Below the pieces are notes generated by a model. It did not search any database. It saw only the letters and a list, made by a program, of their open reading frames with translations, and was not told where the DNA came from. From Acanthosepion esculentum (taxonomy: Eukaryota; Mollusca; Cephalopoda; Sepiida; Sepiidae), in NCBI GenBank assembly GCA_964036315.1, contig OZ038507.1, positions 68,295,232 through 68,359,231 of the forward strand: 64,000 nt of DNA, given 5' to 3'. Positions 54,095 through 64,000 of the stretch are shown one piece after another (the first letter of the stretch is position 1; every line of letters starts with the position of its first letter). Position numbers and translations under genes: made by a program.

Positions 54095-54725
54095 CCCCAT
54101 CAATTGTTACGACAATTTAAAATATTTTCCGCCATTAAAACCAAGTTAAAACTTGTCATTGATTAATAAAAGAAATATAGAAGTATCTGAATATCTGAAG
54201 CACTTCAGGCATAGCAGCGTCTGCAAATCCAAAACTTACCCTTGGTCATTTTTCTCTTGTCATTACACTTCAGGTGCACCCAATGAAGACAACAGTCACA
54301 GGCGACAAAATGCATGTTGTTCAAGTCCTGTCTACACACCTCACACAACCACGGCACTGACGATCTCAAATCTAACGACATATAAAATTATATGACTTCT
54401 ATTAGTCCAATTGTCACACCCTCTAAAATATCCATACATTGACCGATCGAAATAAATCTTTGCGGAGAAGTGCAAACAGGAAAAGAGTGTACAAAGTACA
54501 GTTGGCTTTACAAATTGTGCATAAATTTTTCATATCTTTTTTTGGAAATAAAAGTCTTATTATTTAACAGACGAACTACTCCCACTATTTTAATAAACAA
54601 TTTAATGATTAAAATGACAAGACTGTTTTTGCATATCTTTTCTTTAAGTTGTTAGATACAAGAATCCAGTTTCCAGTTCGCCCTGCGTTTGTCAGAAATA
54701 TAAACAAATCTCAAGGTCAAACGCT
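54095..54725. other. intergenic sequence, nothing recognised
   Basis: Two small frames (54153-54395, 54470-54655) without motifs. Confidence 0.4.
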
Positions 54726-54729
54726 TAAA

Positions 54730-55765
54730 AATGTCTCTTTGTTTGGTTTGTTTTACGGCATACCAACATCTCAATGGGTTATTTAATGCCGACAAGATTT
54801 TTATTGCTGGTAATATCTTTATAATTTAACATAATGTTATTTTTGGTTTTAAGTCAAGTACGGTGCCTTTCTTAAGGATGTTCATCTTTACATCAAGAAA
54901 CTGATTCAATCCTTTAGTTGTTTGGTTTGGTTTGGTTTGTTTTACGGCATATCAACATCTCAATGGGTTATTTAATGCCGGCAAGATTTTTTATTGCTGG
55001 TAATATTTTTTTAAATGTATTACTGATAATATTTTTTTGAAAATGTATTGATGGTAATATTTTTTATATGTATTACTGATAATATTTTTTTTAAATGTAT
55101 TTCTGGTAATATTTTTTTTAAATGTATTACTGATAATATTTTTTAAAAATGTATTGCTGGTAATATTTTTTAAAATGTATTACTGATAATATTTTAAAAA
55201 AATGTATTGCGGGTAATATTTTTTAAAAATGTATTACTGATAATATTTTTAAAAAATGTATTTCTGGTAATATTTTTTTAAAATGTATTACTGATAATAT
55301 TTTTAAAAAATGTATTGCTGGTAATATTTTTTAAAATGTATTACTGATAATATTCTTTTAGAAATGTATTGATGGTAATATTTCTTTAAATGTATTACTG
55401 ATAATATTTTTTTTAAATGTATTGCTGGTAATATTTTTTCAAATGTATTAATGATGATATTTATTTTTAAATGTATTCATGGGGATATTTTTTTCAAAAA
55501 TATATTGCTGGTGAAAATCTTTCCCCAAAAGGTATTGCTGATATTAAAACCTACTTTTATCCTTTCATAGAACTTTGACCTCTTTTGGACGGGTTAATTA
55601 TTTGCCCATTTCTGGGACCCTGACAGGTGCTACCACCCCGGTTCAGAGTGGACTTGGGAACACCAGGAATTAAGTGATGCTTCCACGCTCCTCAAAACCT
55701 TTTGATCAAAGACCTTTCTGTCGGATGTAGTTTATCGTCCTACCCAGGACGCCAATTGGGGGGGG
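54730..55765 (-). repeat. family A, minus copy with expanded body
   Basis: Two tail blocks (54750, 54945), then about 19 degenerate units of 25-30 bp (TGTATTGCTGGTAATATTTT alternating with TGTATTACTGATAATATTTT) to 55520, then the head to 55760. Confidence 0.9.
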
Positions 55766-55769
55766 GTTA

Positions 55770-56610
55770 CCCCCTCTGCAGAGTTGCAGTTGGCGTATTC
55801 TACAGCCCCAGCCGATAGGGTGGTTAAAAATGTCTCAATTCGCCTTCAAAGAAATATTTACGCATGGCCAGTTGTAGGCTGCATGCTGAAGAGTATTTTA
55901 TTGTTTGCTGTTAAAAAGGGGAAAAAAAAGGTAAAAAAAATAAAATTTTCTTAAAAAATATTGTTCACTATGTATTCCTATAAATTTAAATTAAATTGAA
56001 GAAATTATTAAATCGCAGAGAAGTTTTTTTTTTTTTTCAAAGTATTTGTCCAAACAAATCAACTTATTCAAATTTCCTCGATTGGTTTGCGAAATTGAAC
56101 TAAACGTAGAGTTTGCAAATTTCGACAGAAATGTTAGCGATAACTTCAACAATACTAAATATTGCCGCTACCGTATTGCCGAAAAAATTCTAGTATAATA
56201 TATTCTTAGTTTTAAAACGTTATTTATATTTACAGGCCAAACAGCCTTGCTGTCTAATTTAACGGGGCCGCCAAATTAGCCTATTCTTAAAAAAATAACT
56301 TTGATTGCCAAACCTCAATATACAAAAGAAAGCAGTAGACCAGATATTTTCGCGTCCGTTTGACTAATTAACTCGGAAATATGTAATAGAGATCTATCAA
56401 CGATTTTCCGGCAACAAAATGAGCAGTTACCCTATTTAATTCGGAAATAATACGGACATGCGTTTGAATTGGTCACTGTGAATAAAATTCTTCTTCTATA
56501 TGGTATGACACTTCAGGACGCAGACGATTACGACCCACCACAAATTCCTATCTCTCGTTCCAAATGCAGCAGATCTTTAAAAACGAGTCATAATTGCTAA
56601 CGTAATCAGC
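55770..56610. other. intergenic sequence, nothing recognised
   Basis: No element ends or RNA genes identified. Confidence 0.45.
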
Positions 56611-56615
56611 AGATA

Positions 56616-56875
56616 TACAAGGTGTGGTAAAAAGTAGTGTCCTTTTTATTTATTGAAGAAAAATAAATCACAGTAGTTGAAGAAAATTTATAAGTATTGT
56701 TACATCAAAACAACATGATTCCTTATGATTAACAATTTTACATGTTCAAAATGTCCCCCCCTCATGTTCAATAGAACGCTGAACAATGTCAACAACACTT
56801 CTACAAACCGTTTCACCCATTTCTACATTAATTTCAGAAAAAAATCGAATCCGCTCACATTGTAGCAAACCTCCC
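56616..56875 (-). mobile_element. Tc1/mariner-like transposase C-terminal relic
   Basis: Starts at ACAAGGTGTGGTAAAAAGTA (a terminal repeat). The minus strand encodes SEINVEMGETVCRSVVDIVQ, then RSIEHEGGHFEHVKLLIIRN and a stop, like the end of Tc1/mariner transposases. The other end and the catalytic domain are missing. Confidence 0.75.
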
Positions 56876-57085
56876 ACTCTCCGTGTTCCATTGGTGAGAT
56901 GTTAGTTCCTCTCGAACAGCTTCTTTCCGCGAACCTCTGCCCTGTGGAACCGACTCCCAGGAGGTTCTTTTCCCGATCACTACGATCTTAATATGTGCAA
57001 GTCTAGGGTTAAGCATTATCTCCACGCACCTATCCGCATAAACTGTGCCTATGTAACCGTCTTCCACGAATGCCCAACGGGTCTT
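56876..57085 (+). mobile_element. Jockey/CR1-like LINE C-terminal fragment, copy 1
   Basis: Contains CTTCTTTCCGCGAACCTCTG, then the WNRLPGG-type region and DHYDLNMCKSRV frame, as in 57880-58175. Confidence 0.7.
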
Positions 57086-57219
57086 GTACAGGGTAAACGA
57101 AATGTATATAGGAAAATTGAAGAAAAATCGTTGTACTTAGACAAGTCTGGCATGAGCTGATGTTAGAGGAGTTTCATACATAAATTTTCTGAATATTATC
57201 TTATGGCTGTTGTTAACGT

Positions 57220-57290
57220 TTGTCTAAACACACACACACATAGACATATACACAAAAACATACATACACACATACACACAAGCACACATG
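57220..57290. repeat. degenerate (CA)n tract
   Basis: ACACACAC and ACATACA units. Confidence 0.9.
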
Positions 57291-57382
57291 GTTTGACGAT
57301 AGAGTTTAAGCATGAAACTGACTTTAACTCATAAATATAATATACCTTAAAATTATATATATATATAATTTTTTTTTAAAAT

Positions 57383-57611
57383 ATGATTCCTTCGCTACAT
57401 AAGAGTTCTCATGTTTCAAAAGTGAGAGCCGAGACCCTCAATATAATTATTGAAATTTAGTTGAATTGAGGTATTAGGTTGCGCTTCATCTTCAAGCGAA
57501 AATATGAAGCGGGACTTAACACCTCAATTCAACTAAATTTCAATAATTATATTGAGGGTCTCGGCTCTCGCTTTTGAAACATGAGAACTCTTATGTAGCG
57601 AAGGAATCATA
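57383..57611. repeat. 229-bp palindrome with 90-bp arms
   Basis: ATGATTCCTTCGCTACATAA... on the left mirrors ...TTATGTAGCGAAGGAATCAT on the right with about one mismatch. The loop of about 48 nt contains a smaller CGCTTCATCTTCAAGCG hairpin. One arm recurs at 46000-46071. Confidence 0.93.
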
Positions 57612-57745
57612 TTTTTTAAAAAAAATATTTTTATATAACCTCTACTTCTGTATGGAGCACTGTCTTTTTAAAAATGAAAACAAAAATACTAAAGAACTAC
57701 GGATTATTTACCTAACGTGTTCTTTCCTATTTTTCTGCATACCGG

Positions 57746-57847
<102 letters not shown>

Positions 57848-57879
57848 AAGAGGAGAGAAAGAAAAAATTACTGATGAAA

Positions 57880-58175
57880 TGTCCATTCAAACAGCTTCTT
57901 TCCGCGAAACAATGGCCTGTGGAACCGACTCCCAGGAGGATCTTTTCCCGATCACTACGATCTTAATATGTGCAAGTCTAGGGTTAATCATTATCTCCAC
58001 GCACCTATCCGTATAAATAATGCCTCTTGCTCTGTAACCCTATACCTCGAATGGTTCTTGGTAACAGAGTTAAATTCAGAAATTGACTTTATCAAACCCT
58101 TCATTGACGTCGACGTGTATATACATTTTTACCAAAGTGTCTTTTCAGAAACGGACAAATAAACCCGTCTAAAAC
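57880..58175 (+). mobile_element. Jockey/CR1-like LINE C-terminal fragment, copy 2
   Basis: One frame reads FFPRNNGLWNRLPGGSFPDH, then YDLNMCKSRVNHYLHAPIRI, the final conserved phrase of such LINE ORF2 proteins. It nearly duplicates 56876-57085. Confidence 0.78.
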
Positions 58176-58179
58176 ATAT

Positions 58180-58530
58180 CTTTAAAAAACCAGCTAAATA
58201 CGTGTTTTATACGACGATCTTGATTCTTTTTAAGCCCTTATTAGCTTGAAACGAGTCCAGTTGTCAACTCATATATCTGGTAGATGTCTTAGTCACTGCT
58301 CGGGTACTTCAAGGTACCTAAGTTTCTGAGTTACTGCATTAAAAACCAATAAAAAAATTCGTCTGAAAATGTATCGATTTTCCCAAATTAATTAGTGAGG
58401 AAGAGGTTCTGGTTGATTGCTTGATTCGTTTTCTACGGATTACCAACCCTTTGCAGGTTATTTAAAGCCAGAAAATATTTTTAGATTTCAATTTTTTTGC
58501 TTGGGATAATAATTATTTTAGCGATACAAA
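58180..58530. other. intergenic sequence, nothing recognised
   Basis: A weak tail-like TTAAAGCCAGAAAATATTTT at 58460 may be a family A remnant. Confidence 0.4.
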
Positions 58531-58533
58531 TCT

Positions 58534-58785
58534 TATTAATCAACCCATACCTGGGGGAGAAGAGGTGGATACATACCTTTTCCAGGAGTACTTGGGCTTA
58601 AGTGAATATAACGAACCCGACTGGCATTGGAACTCGGGTCTCTGATTAAAAATTCCGAGCCATTATCCATTACACTAACCACCAGCACATCCCAGCTTAC
58701 AGCACTTGGTATCCCGAAGCAGTCACCCATCTAGTTACAGACCAGACGTTATTTTTCGGTGATCGCACGGTGTTTCAACATGTTA
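58534..58785 (-). mobile_element. 5S/tRNA-like SINE, single minus copy
   Basis: On the minus strand: a 5S-like start (TTGAAACACCGTGCGATCAC), GATGGGTGACTGC, a tRNA-like part (GGTTAGTGTAATGGATAATG) and the family tail ending CACCTCTTCTCCCCCAGG. It shows the basic one-unit form of the retroposon. Confidence 0.8.
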
Positions 58786-58839
58786 GGGCTGTAAGCCAAG
58801 AAATTTCTGAGCGAAAATGGATACCTGCTGGATATTATT

Positions 58840-58895
58840 GAACCCTGCATTCGAGATAAAATCCTACAATCTACGCTACGCCACGGATCTTTCCA
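58840..58895 (-). repeat. weak tRNA-like fragment
   Basis: The minus strand has GTGGCGTAGCGTAG and AGGGTTCAAT. Possibly a SINE head; no cloverleaf. Confidence 0.25.
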
Positions 58896-59109
58896 AATAT
58901 CTCAATTCCTGAAAGAATTACATCTTTTCTAAGCCAACATCCAATAAAAATGTTTAAAATGTCATTTAAATCAATCCATACTAAAATAATTTACAGGTTA
59001 ATTGTTAAGTTATTTTGTGTTCATTAACTAGTGAGCCAACCAAAATGAGCTGACTCATTTTATAGTTTACCAAGAGAAGGTTAACCAATCAGAAGACTTG
59101 AAATATTCG

Positions 59110-59160
59110 ACCCGATGTGTATAAAGGCGGCCATTTTGTTTTGTTTTTCTTGTCGGAATA
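59110..59160 (+). promoter_or_regulatory. possible TATA-containing promoter (LTR-like)
   Basis: GTGTATAAAGGCGGCCATTT is a good TATA context. It is followed by two imperfect 62-bp repeats (CGGAATATCCACTGC; CCGAATATCAACTGCC). Could be a solo LTR or an unknown promoter; no gene follows. Confidence 0.25.
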
Positions 59161-59382
59161 TCCACTGCTAACATTGTCAGATGAAAGACCTGCAGAACTA
59201 CGCTTTCCTACTCTCTCCGAATATCAACTGCCAACCTCTGGTATGGAAGACCTTAAGAATTCCTGAATAGCTGCTACTAGACATTGGTGCTGTTTCATTG
59301 AACAAATTACTTACTACGTTGGATTTCTACATTCAGACGACGGTGATCATGTTTTACATTAATTGGATAAGAAAATTCAACA

Positions 59383-60107
59383 ACATCATTTACTCACTTT
59401 TGATGATTAGACATTAAATTATGTCACTTAGCATCCTCCATAATTTACTCATTTTTGCTTATTAGACATTAAATTATGTCACTTAGCATCCTCCATAATT
59501 TACTCATTTTTGATTATTAGTCATTAAATTATGTCACTTAGCATCCTCCATAATTTACTCATTTTTGATTATTAAATATTAAATTATGTCAGTTAGCATC
59601 CTCCATAATTTACTCATTTTTGATTATTAGATATTAAATTATGTCACTTAGTATCCTCCATAATTTACTCATTTTTGATTATTAGACATTAAATTATGTC
59701 ACTTAGCATCTTCCATAATTTACTCATTTTTGATTATTAGATATTAAATTATGTCACTTAACATCCTCCATAAGTTACTCATTTTTTATTATCAGACATT
59801 AAATTATGTCACTTAGCATCCTCCATAAGTTACTCATTTTTGATTATTAGATATTAAATTATGTCACTTAGCATCCTCCATAATTTACTCATTTTTGATT
59901 ATTAGATATTAAATTATGTCACTTAGCATCCTCCATAATTTACTCATTTTTGATTATTAGACATTAAATTATGTCACTTAACATCCTCCATAATTTACTC
60001 ATTTTGATTATTAGATATTAAATTATGTCACTTAGTATCCTCCATAATTTACTCATTTTTTATTATTAGACATTAAATTATGTCACTTAGCATCCTCCAT
60101 AATTTAC
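59383..60107. repeat. 55-bp tandem satellite, about 13 units
   Basis: Unit: GACATTAAATTATGTCACTT, AGCATCCTCCATAATTTACT, CATTTTTGATTATTA. Units differ by single bases (GACAT/GATAT, AGCAT/AACAT/AGTAT). GACAT...ATGTC makes a small inverted repeat in each unit. Confidence 0.96.
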
Positions 60108-60294
60108 CTCAAGTTTTCAGTTAACCTGAAAATATATGTCAGCGTCTCTTAAATTTAAAAATAAAACTATTCTTACTTTCGTTTATAAATACTTGTTAGA
60201 AAATGAAATCCTTGCATTTGTCTTGATAAAATGCAACAGACGATAAAACGCGTCGGCTAAGATAAGTTTCCCCTTTTTTTCTTTATTCATATAC

Positions 60295-60830
60295 CTCGTG
60301 TAACAGCAAAATTGTCCAAATCGTGTAACTGCAAAATTGTACAATTTTTAGATTATGCTTTAAAGCATTGTAAATGATTAAAGATATCTTACTGGAATTC
60401 TGCGAGGAATTTTTATAACACTCTACTTTGAACAATAAGAATCAATTTGGATCTAAGATGAAATGATTATCCCTCTTCCCGTTGTGACGACATGATCCAG
60501 TTTTCCTCTCTACTCTTCCCTCTTTTTTAAAAACTTATTCGCCGTTCTCTTGATGGTTCTTGAATGAACTTTGAAGATGAAAGTCAGAGTATGAATGTTG
60601 CTACCATTACTGAAGGCCTGAATGAAATTTTCCTCTCACCATTGCTCAGCTGGAAAAACTTAGTGCGGCTAACAAAAAACGATTTAAATCTGTTCTCTTT
60701 CATTCTTACGACAAATGTGGCAAGATGGCTAAACGTCTTATATGAAAACCCGGAAAAAAAGAAACTGAATTAGTTTAGTGTAATTTTTTTAGATATTAAA
60801 CATTCGGTGAAATGGAAAATTATCCCATGC
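60295..60830 (-). mobile_element. Tc1/mariner-like transposase relic, minus copy
   Basis: Minus-strand frame (60690-60540) reads AFSNGSNIHTLTFIFKVHSR, then TIKRTANKFLKKR, the same domain as 40765-40870. Terminal-type GTAACAGCAAAATTGTCCAA lies at 60300 and a divergent partner near 60830. Frameshifted. Confidence 0.7.
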
Positions 60831-60869
60831 TATTACAGGATTTGGACAATTAATCGTTCGGCCACGGAG

Positions 60870-61121
60870 AAGCGTCCGGTTAGAAGTGGCCGAACGGTTA
60901 AGGCACGTCACGCGAAATGACGGTTCCGTATAGGATACAGGTTCGAATCCTGTCGGAGAACGAAAATTTTCTATGAAAATTTCTCGGACATTCAGGCCGG
61001 TAAATGTTATTTAATACTGTTTATTATAAAACAGAGCATTTGCTTAAATACTTGTATCTATAAAAAGAACGTTAAACATATCATAAATGTCTTTAAATAA
61101 ATTGTTGGACTTTGTCCAATT

Positions 61122-61124
<3 letters not shown>
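60870..61124 (+). mobile_element. tRNA-headed SINE, best head
   Basis: Head 60877-60962: GAAGTGGCCGAACGGTTAAG (A-box) and CAGGTTCGAATCCTGTCGGA (B-box with pairing T arm), Ser/Leu-like. The tail follows with CTGTTTATTATAAAACAG and GTTGGACTTTGTCCAATTCA, ending at a TA run. GTTCGGCCAC just upstream forms an inverted pair with GTGGCCGAAC. Confidence 0.85.

Positions 61125-61125
<1 letters not shown>

Positions 61126-61185
<60 letters not shown>
61126..61185. repeat. (TA)n microsatellite
   Basis: TA run at the SINE 3' end. Confidence 0.97.
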
Positions 61186-61188
<3 letters not shown>

Positions 61189-61510
61189 AATTCCCAGATC
61201 AATTCTGTGGACAAGACAGATTGGTATAAAATGACAATTGGAAAAATCTAAGATTTTGCCGACGGGTTTCGTCTTCCGACTTTTTCAAGGCAAAAATGAA
61301 ATCGAAATGTCTTTGTTGTTATAGTTACATTAAAAATCCAAATTTAAAAAGAGAGACGCTTCTGTCCAAGCCTTTTTCCTGGTTAATGTAAATTATCTTT
61401 ATAGTAAGAGATTTTTTTCCCATGTCGACAATACAGTTAAATTCCCAGATCAATTCTGTGGACAAGACAGATTGGTATAAAATGACAATTGGAAAAATCT
61501 TAGATTTTGT
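61186..61510. repeat. direct 75-bp duplication enclosing a hammerhead
   Basis: GTTAAATTCCCAGATCAATT to TTGGAAAAATCT occurs at 61186-61250 and 61436-61500, the first copy leading into the hammerhead at 61254. Confidence 0.85.
61254..61295 (-). ncRNA. hammerhead ribozyme-like motif, U3/A8 core
   Basis: Minus strand: stem I TTTTGCC (61289-61295) with GGCAAAA (61254-61260), seven pairs. Core TTGAAAA (61282-61288). Stem II GTC/GAC with a GGAA tetraloop. GAAAC (61266-61270). Stem III AC-CC-GT. Cleavage base C opposite G61261. Confidence 0.65.
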
Positions 61511-61700
61511 CTATCTTTTTAAATTTGGATTTGGTGCAGTTCAATTTATATTACATGAATCATTCATACAAAAAGTAGATTAGTAAAATTAATGATACAA
61601 ATGGCGAAAACCTTGGCAAACAAATTAACCTACGAATCACTTGATGAATGTTATGATCCTTGTTTTTAATAACTTCAAGTTGTATAAGGTCTTTTTTTAT

Positions 61701-61739
61701 TCAGCTAGTACTTTCAGCTGTACATACAGTCATCCTCAG
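61701..61739 (-). ncRNA. hammerhead-like motif, decayed stem I
   Basis: Minus strand: core CTGAGGA (61733-61739), stem II CTGT/ACAG, GAAAG, stem III AG-TA-CT, then AGCTGAATAAA as at 30131. The base 5' of the core does not pair well, so stem I is lost. Confidence 0.4.
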
Positions 61740-61831
61740 ACATGGAAATTATTTTGTTTTTAGTAAATCCAGGTAATAGCGGACACGAAAAATTAAATGC
61801 GAATCGAATTTTTAGAAATATGTTATTGTTT

Positions 61832-61835
<4 letters not shown>

Positions 61836-61871
<36 letters not shown>
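61836..61871. repeat. (TA)n microsatellite
   Basis: TA run of 18 units. Confidence 0.96.
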
Positions 61872-61874
<3 letters not shown>

Positions 61875-62009
61875 CAGTTGTTATCCCGAAAATTTGCACG
61901 TGGTATCAGTTCTTTTAAATCAAATATGTGGTTTAGTCAATTTATATTACAATGAATCATTCATACAAAAAGTAGATTAGTAAAGTTAATGATATAAAAT
62001 TTATAATGA

Positions 62010-62625
62010 TATATATTATGAAATAGACAAAGTCCGACAATTATTTAAAGACATTTTTATGTTTAACATTCTTTTTATAGATACAAGTATTTAAGTAAAT
62101 GCTCTGTTTAAAATAAATAGTATTAAACAACATTTACCAGCCTGAATGTCCGAGAAATTTTCATAGAAAATATTCGTTCTCCGACAGGAATCGAACCTGT
62201 ATCCTATATGGAACTCGTCATTTAGCTTGACGTGCCTTTAACCGATTTGGCCACAGAGGAGCGTACGTTTGGTAAAGTCGAATTTACTGTTTATAAACTT
62301 CAATCTTCCATGAATCTCTCACGTACATTCATAACTGCTCATGGCGTATCAAATGTAAACAAATGACGTCACACATTATGAAATGGACAAAGTCCGACAA
62401 GACATTTTTATGTTTAACAAGTATTTAAGTAAATGCTCTGTTTTATAATAAACAGTATTAAATAACATTTACCGGCCTGAATGTCCGAGAAATTTTCATC
62501 GAAATTATTCGTCCTCCGACAGGATTCGGCCGGTAAATGTTATTTAATACTGTTTATTATAAAACAGAGCATTTACTTAAATACTTGTATCTATAAAAAG
62601 AATGTTAAACATAAAAATCTTTAAA
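62010..62625. mobile_element. tRNA-headed SINE copies in inverted order
   Basis: A minus copy with head at 62190-62280 (B-box region ACAGGAATCGAACCTGTATC), a second minus tail at 62370-62520 and a plus tail at 62525-62625. The junction at 62522-62530 fuses two tails head-on. Confidence 0.8.
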
Positions 62626-62626
62626 T

Positions 62627-62629
62627 ATA

Positions 62630-62678
<49 letters not shown>
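62627..62678. repeat. (TA)n microsatellite
   Basis: TA run at the end of the SINE cluster. Confidence 0.96.
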
Positions 62679-62679
<1 letters not shown>

Positions 62680-62680
<1 letters not shown>

Positions 62681-63605
62681 GTGGTGCTTATATCGAAAGA
62701 ACTGGGTGATTTGATGGAGGGTTAGCCTCATCTTTTACGGTTTTCAAAATAATCCTCTTTATTTCATCCCGATGATATGAAAATGTTATCGCAAAATAGG
62801 AAAAGAAAAGTAATGCGGGTGTTGGTTTTCTCGTCTTCTTTCAAACCCACCAGCCAAATTTTTACACGTCTTCTGCGAGCCCTCCCCCATCTCTTAACAC
62901 GCCCTTTTTAACTGCCGTTTCCGCAAACCGATCCACGGAAACAAAAGAAAAATTCCTTATAGATATCCGGCGGCGGGTTAAGGCGAAGATTAGAACATCC
63001 AGAAATTAGGGTGCCAGGGAAACGCTGGCTGACTTCTTTCAGGAAACATCCAATTTACAGCACTTGATAAAAGCGTGACACTTTTCACATATTTTCCCGC
63101 GTAAAAACAGCCTATCCGAAAAAGGAAAAAAAAAAACCAACCTAAACCACACAAAAAATAAAGAAAGAAATGAAATCCGATATTTTTCTTATTTGATGAT
63201 ACAGTTCCCGTCGGTAATGAGCAGGTTCGATGTCTTTTCCGCTCCCCCCCACTTAATTGTATCCTGCAAGCAAAGGGAATTCCAACTTAATCTTTGAACG
63301 GTCATATTTCCGATCATCTCTATCTAGCAATCATTCGCAATTAAGCGGGAGTTTCCTATTGTCGATTGTAGCAACTATCAGTCAAACAATCCTTCAATAG
63401 TTTCTCTGAATTTGATTACAAGACATGTTTCGAATCCAAAGGTGATAATCCGTATAGAACATTGTGTGGGGATTAGGGTTATGATAATGCCGATAAGCCT
63501 TCGCCTCGCCATAAAGCAATGGTTAAAAGTGGGCCATTCCTACAGTGACAAATTTCATCTTGATTAACTACCTCGGAATTCCAATTACCCTAAGTTAAGC
63601 ATTGT
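62680..63605. other. unique sequence, nothing recognised
   Basis: The longest stretch in the window without a shared repeat, with balanced composition. No open frame or RNA gene seen, so it may be ordinary single-copy DNA. Confidence 0.5.
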
Positions 63606-63609
63606 GCAA

Positions 63610-63611
<2 letters not shown>

Positions 63612-63697
<86 letters not shown>
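63612..63697. repeat. (TA)n microsatellite
   Basis: TA run of about 43 units at the left end of the next hammerhead repeat. Confidence 0.97.
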
Positions 63698-63698
<1 letters not shown>

Positions 63699-64000
63699 TA
63701 TAGGATTGATGTATACGGAATAAATTCCAATAACCAACAAATAGTATTCTTAAAAGAGTTCTCAATACAGAGTAGAGCAAATATAATTATTTATTCGAAA
63801 ATTATAACATAAATATGTTATAAAATCACTACAATTTTGTTTCAACACTTCTGGTGTCTTATCAAGTAATGGTGTTGAATGTAGTACATTTATTTTATTC
63901 TATATTCAAAATCATCACTTAATATGACACCAGAAGTGTTGAAACAAAATGGTAATTTTTATAGTGATTTTATAACATGATTATGTTATATTCTCGAATA
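63698..64000. repeat. foldback repeat bearing U3/A8 hammerhead, copy 2
   Basis: Same leader as 34772-34890. Two inverted hammerhead arms (63826-63869 minus, 63915-63967 plus) with about a 45-nt spacer. Cut by the window edge. Confidence 0.85.
63826..63869 (-). ncRNA. hammerhead ribozyme-like motif, U3/A8 core
   Basis: Minus strand: stem I TTAC (63866-63869) with GTGA (63826-63829), one wobble. Core TTGATAA (63859-63865). Stem II GACAC/GTGTT with a CAGAA loop. GAAAC (63839-63843). Stem III ACA/TGT with a 4-nt loop. Cleavage base A opposite T63830. The plus arm has TTAATAT in place of the core and is decayed. Confidence 0.6.

Larger units (their letters stand above)
61543..62005. repeat. repeat block with 60-bp direct duplication
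   Basis: TATATTACATGAATCATTCA, TACAAAAAGTAGATTAGTAA occurs at 61547 and 61943, flanking the hammerhead relic and a TA run (61836-61871). Confidence 0.8.

Noticed and set aside
59383..60107. CRISPR array
   Set aside because: Regular 55-bp units have no unique spacers; it is a satellite in a eukaryotic context.
60877..60962. Functional tRNA gene
   Set aside because: A- and B-boxes are good, but acceptor and anticodon stems do not close and the unit runs into a SINE tail shared by several copies.

Overview
The window looks like non-coding, repeat-saturated DNA from an invertebrate animal. The 5S rRNA-derived pieces (for example 21901-22013) resemble molluscan 5S. The mix of very long (TA)n runs, tRNA-headed SINEs, Penelope-like elements and mariner/Tigger MITEs would fit a cephalopod such as an octopus; that assignment is inference. 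I find no convincing host protein gene, no intact transposon gene, no CRISPR array and no prokaryotic operon. Most long open frames are translations of microsatellites or purine/pyrimidine tracts.

Layout. 0-5 kb: mixed dispersed repeats, hammerhead-like foldbacks, a Tigger-like MITE and tRNA-like SINE heads. 5.1-7.4 kb: a polypyrimidine tract. 7.9-12.9 kb: a mariner relic, a decayed Jockey/CR1-like LINE cut by a Tigger-like MITE, and a Penelope-like element (YVDD reverse transcriptase plus GIY-YIG endonuclease) between inverted tails. 13.5-16.3 kb: a SINE and a tandem array of a 5S-rRNA/tRNA-like composite. 17.2-28.9 kb: mariner relics, a LINE split by a 1.47 kb insertion that carries a near full-length 5S pseudogene, a long-TIR MITE with a 104-bp copied insertion, and a 30-bp minisatellite. 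30-35.9 kb: several hammerhead-like motifs, SINEs and Penelope tails. 36.2-40.4 kb: a polypurine tract that flips to polypyrimidine at about 39.47 kb. 40.5-47.5 kb: transposase relics, hammerhead repeats, a LINE on the minus strand, local duplications and an 80-bp MADE1-like MITE. 47.6-52.8 kb: a second polypurine block with a 160-bp minisatellite. 53-64 kb: dispersed family A, LINE C-termini, a large palindrome, a 55-bp satellite, SINEs and more hammerheads.

The strongest signal is the number of hammerhead ribozyme-like folds, about 20 loci in at least seven repeat families. One is canonical and sits directly behind a tRNA-like SINE head (30351-30478, minus). Four others (34904-34956, 41572-41626, 61254-61295, 63826-63869, all minus) carry UUGANAA where the canonical core is CUGANGA. 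That is a paired C3U/G8A change, which would keep the known C3-G8 pair as U3-A8, and stems I, II and III still form. The Penelope tails show the same paired change. Coordinates of repeat ends are approximate to a few bases; nothing here was checked by alignment software.
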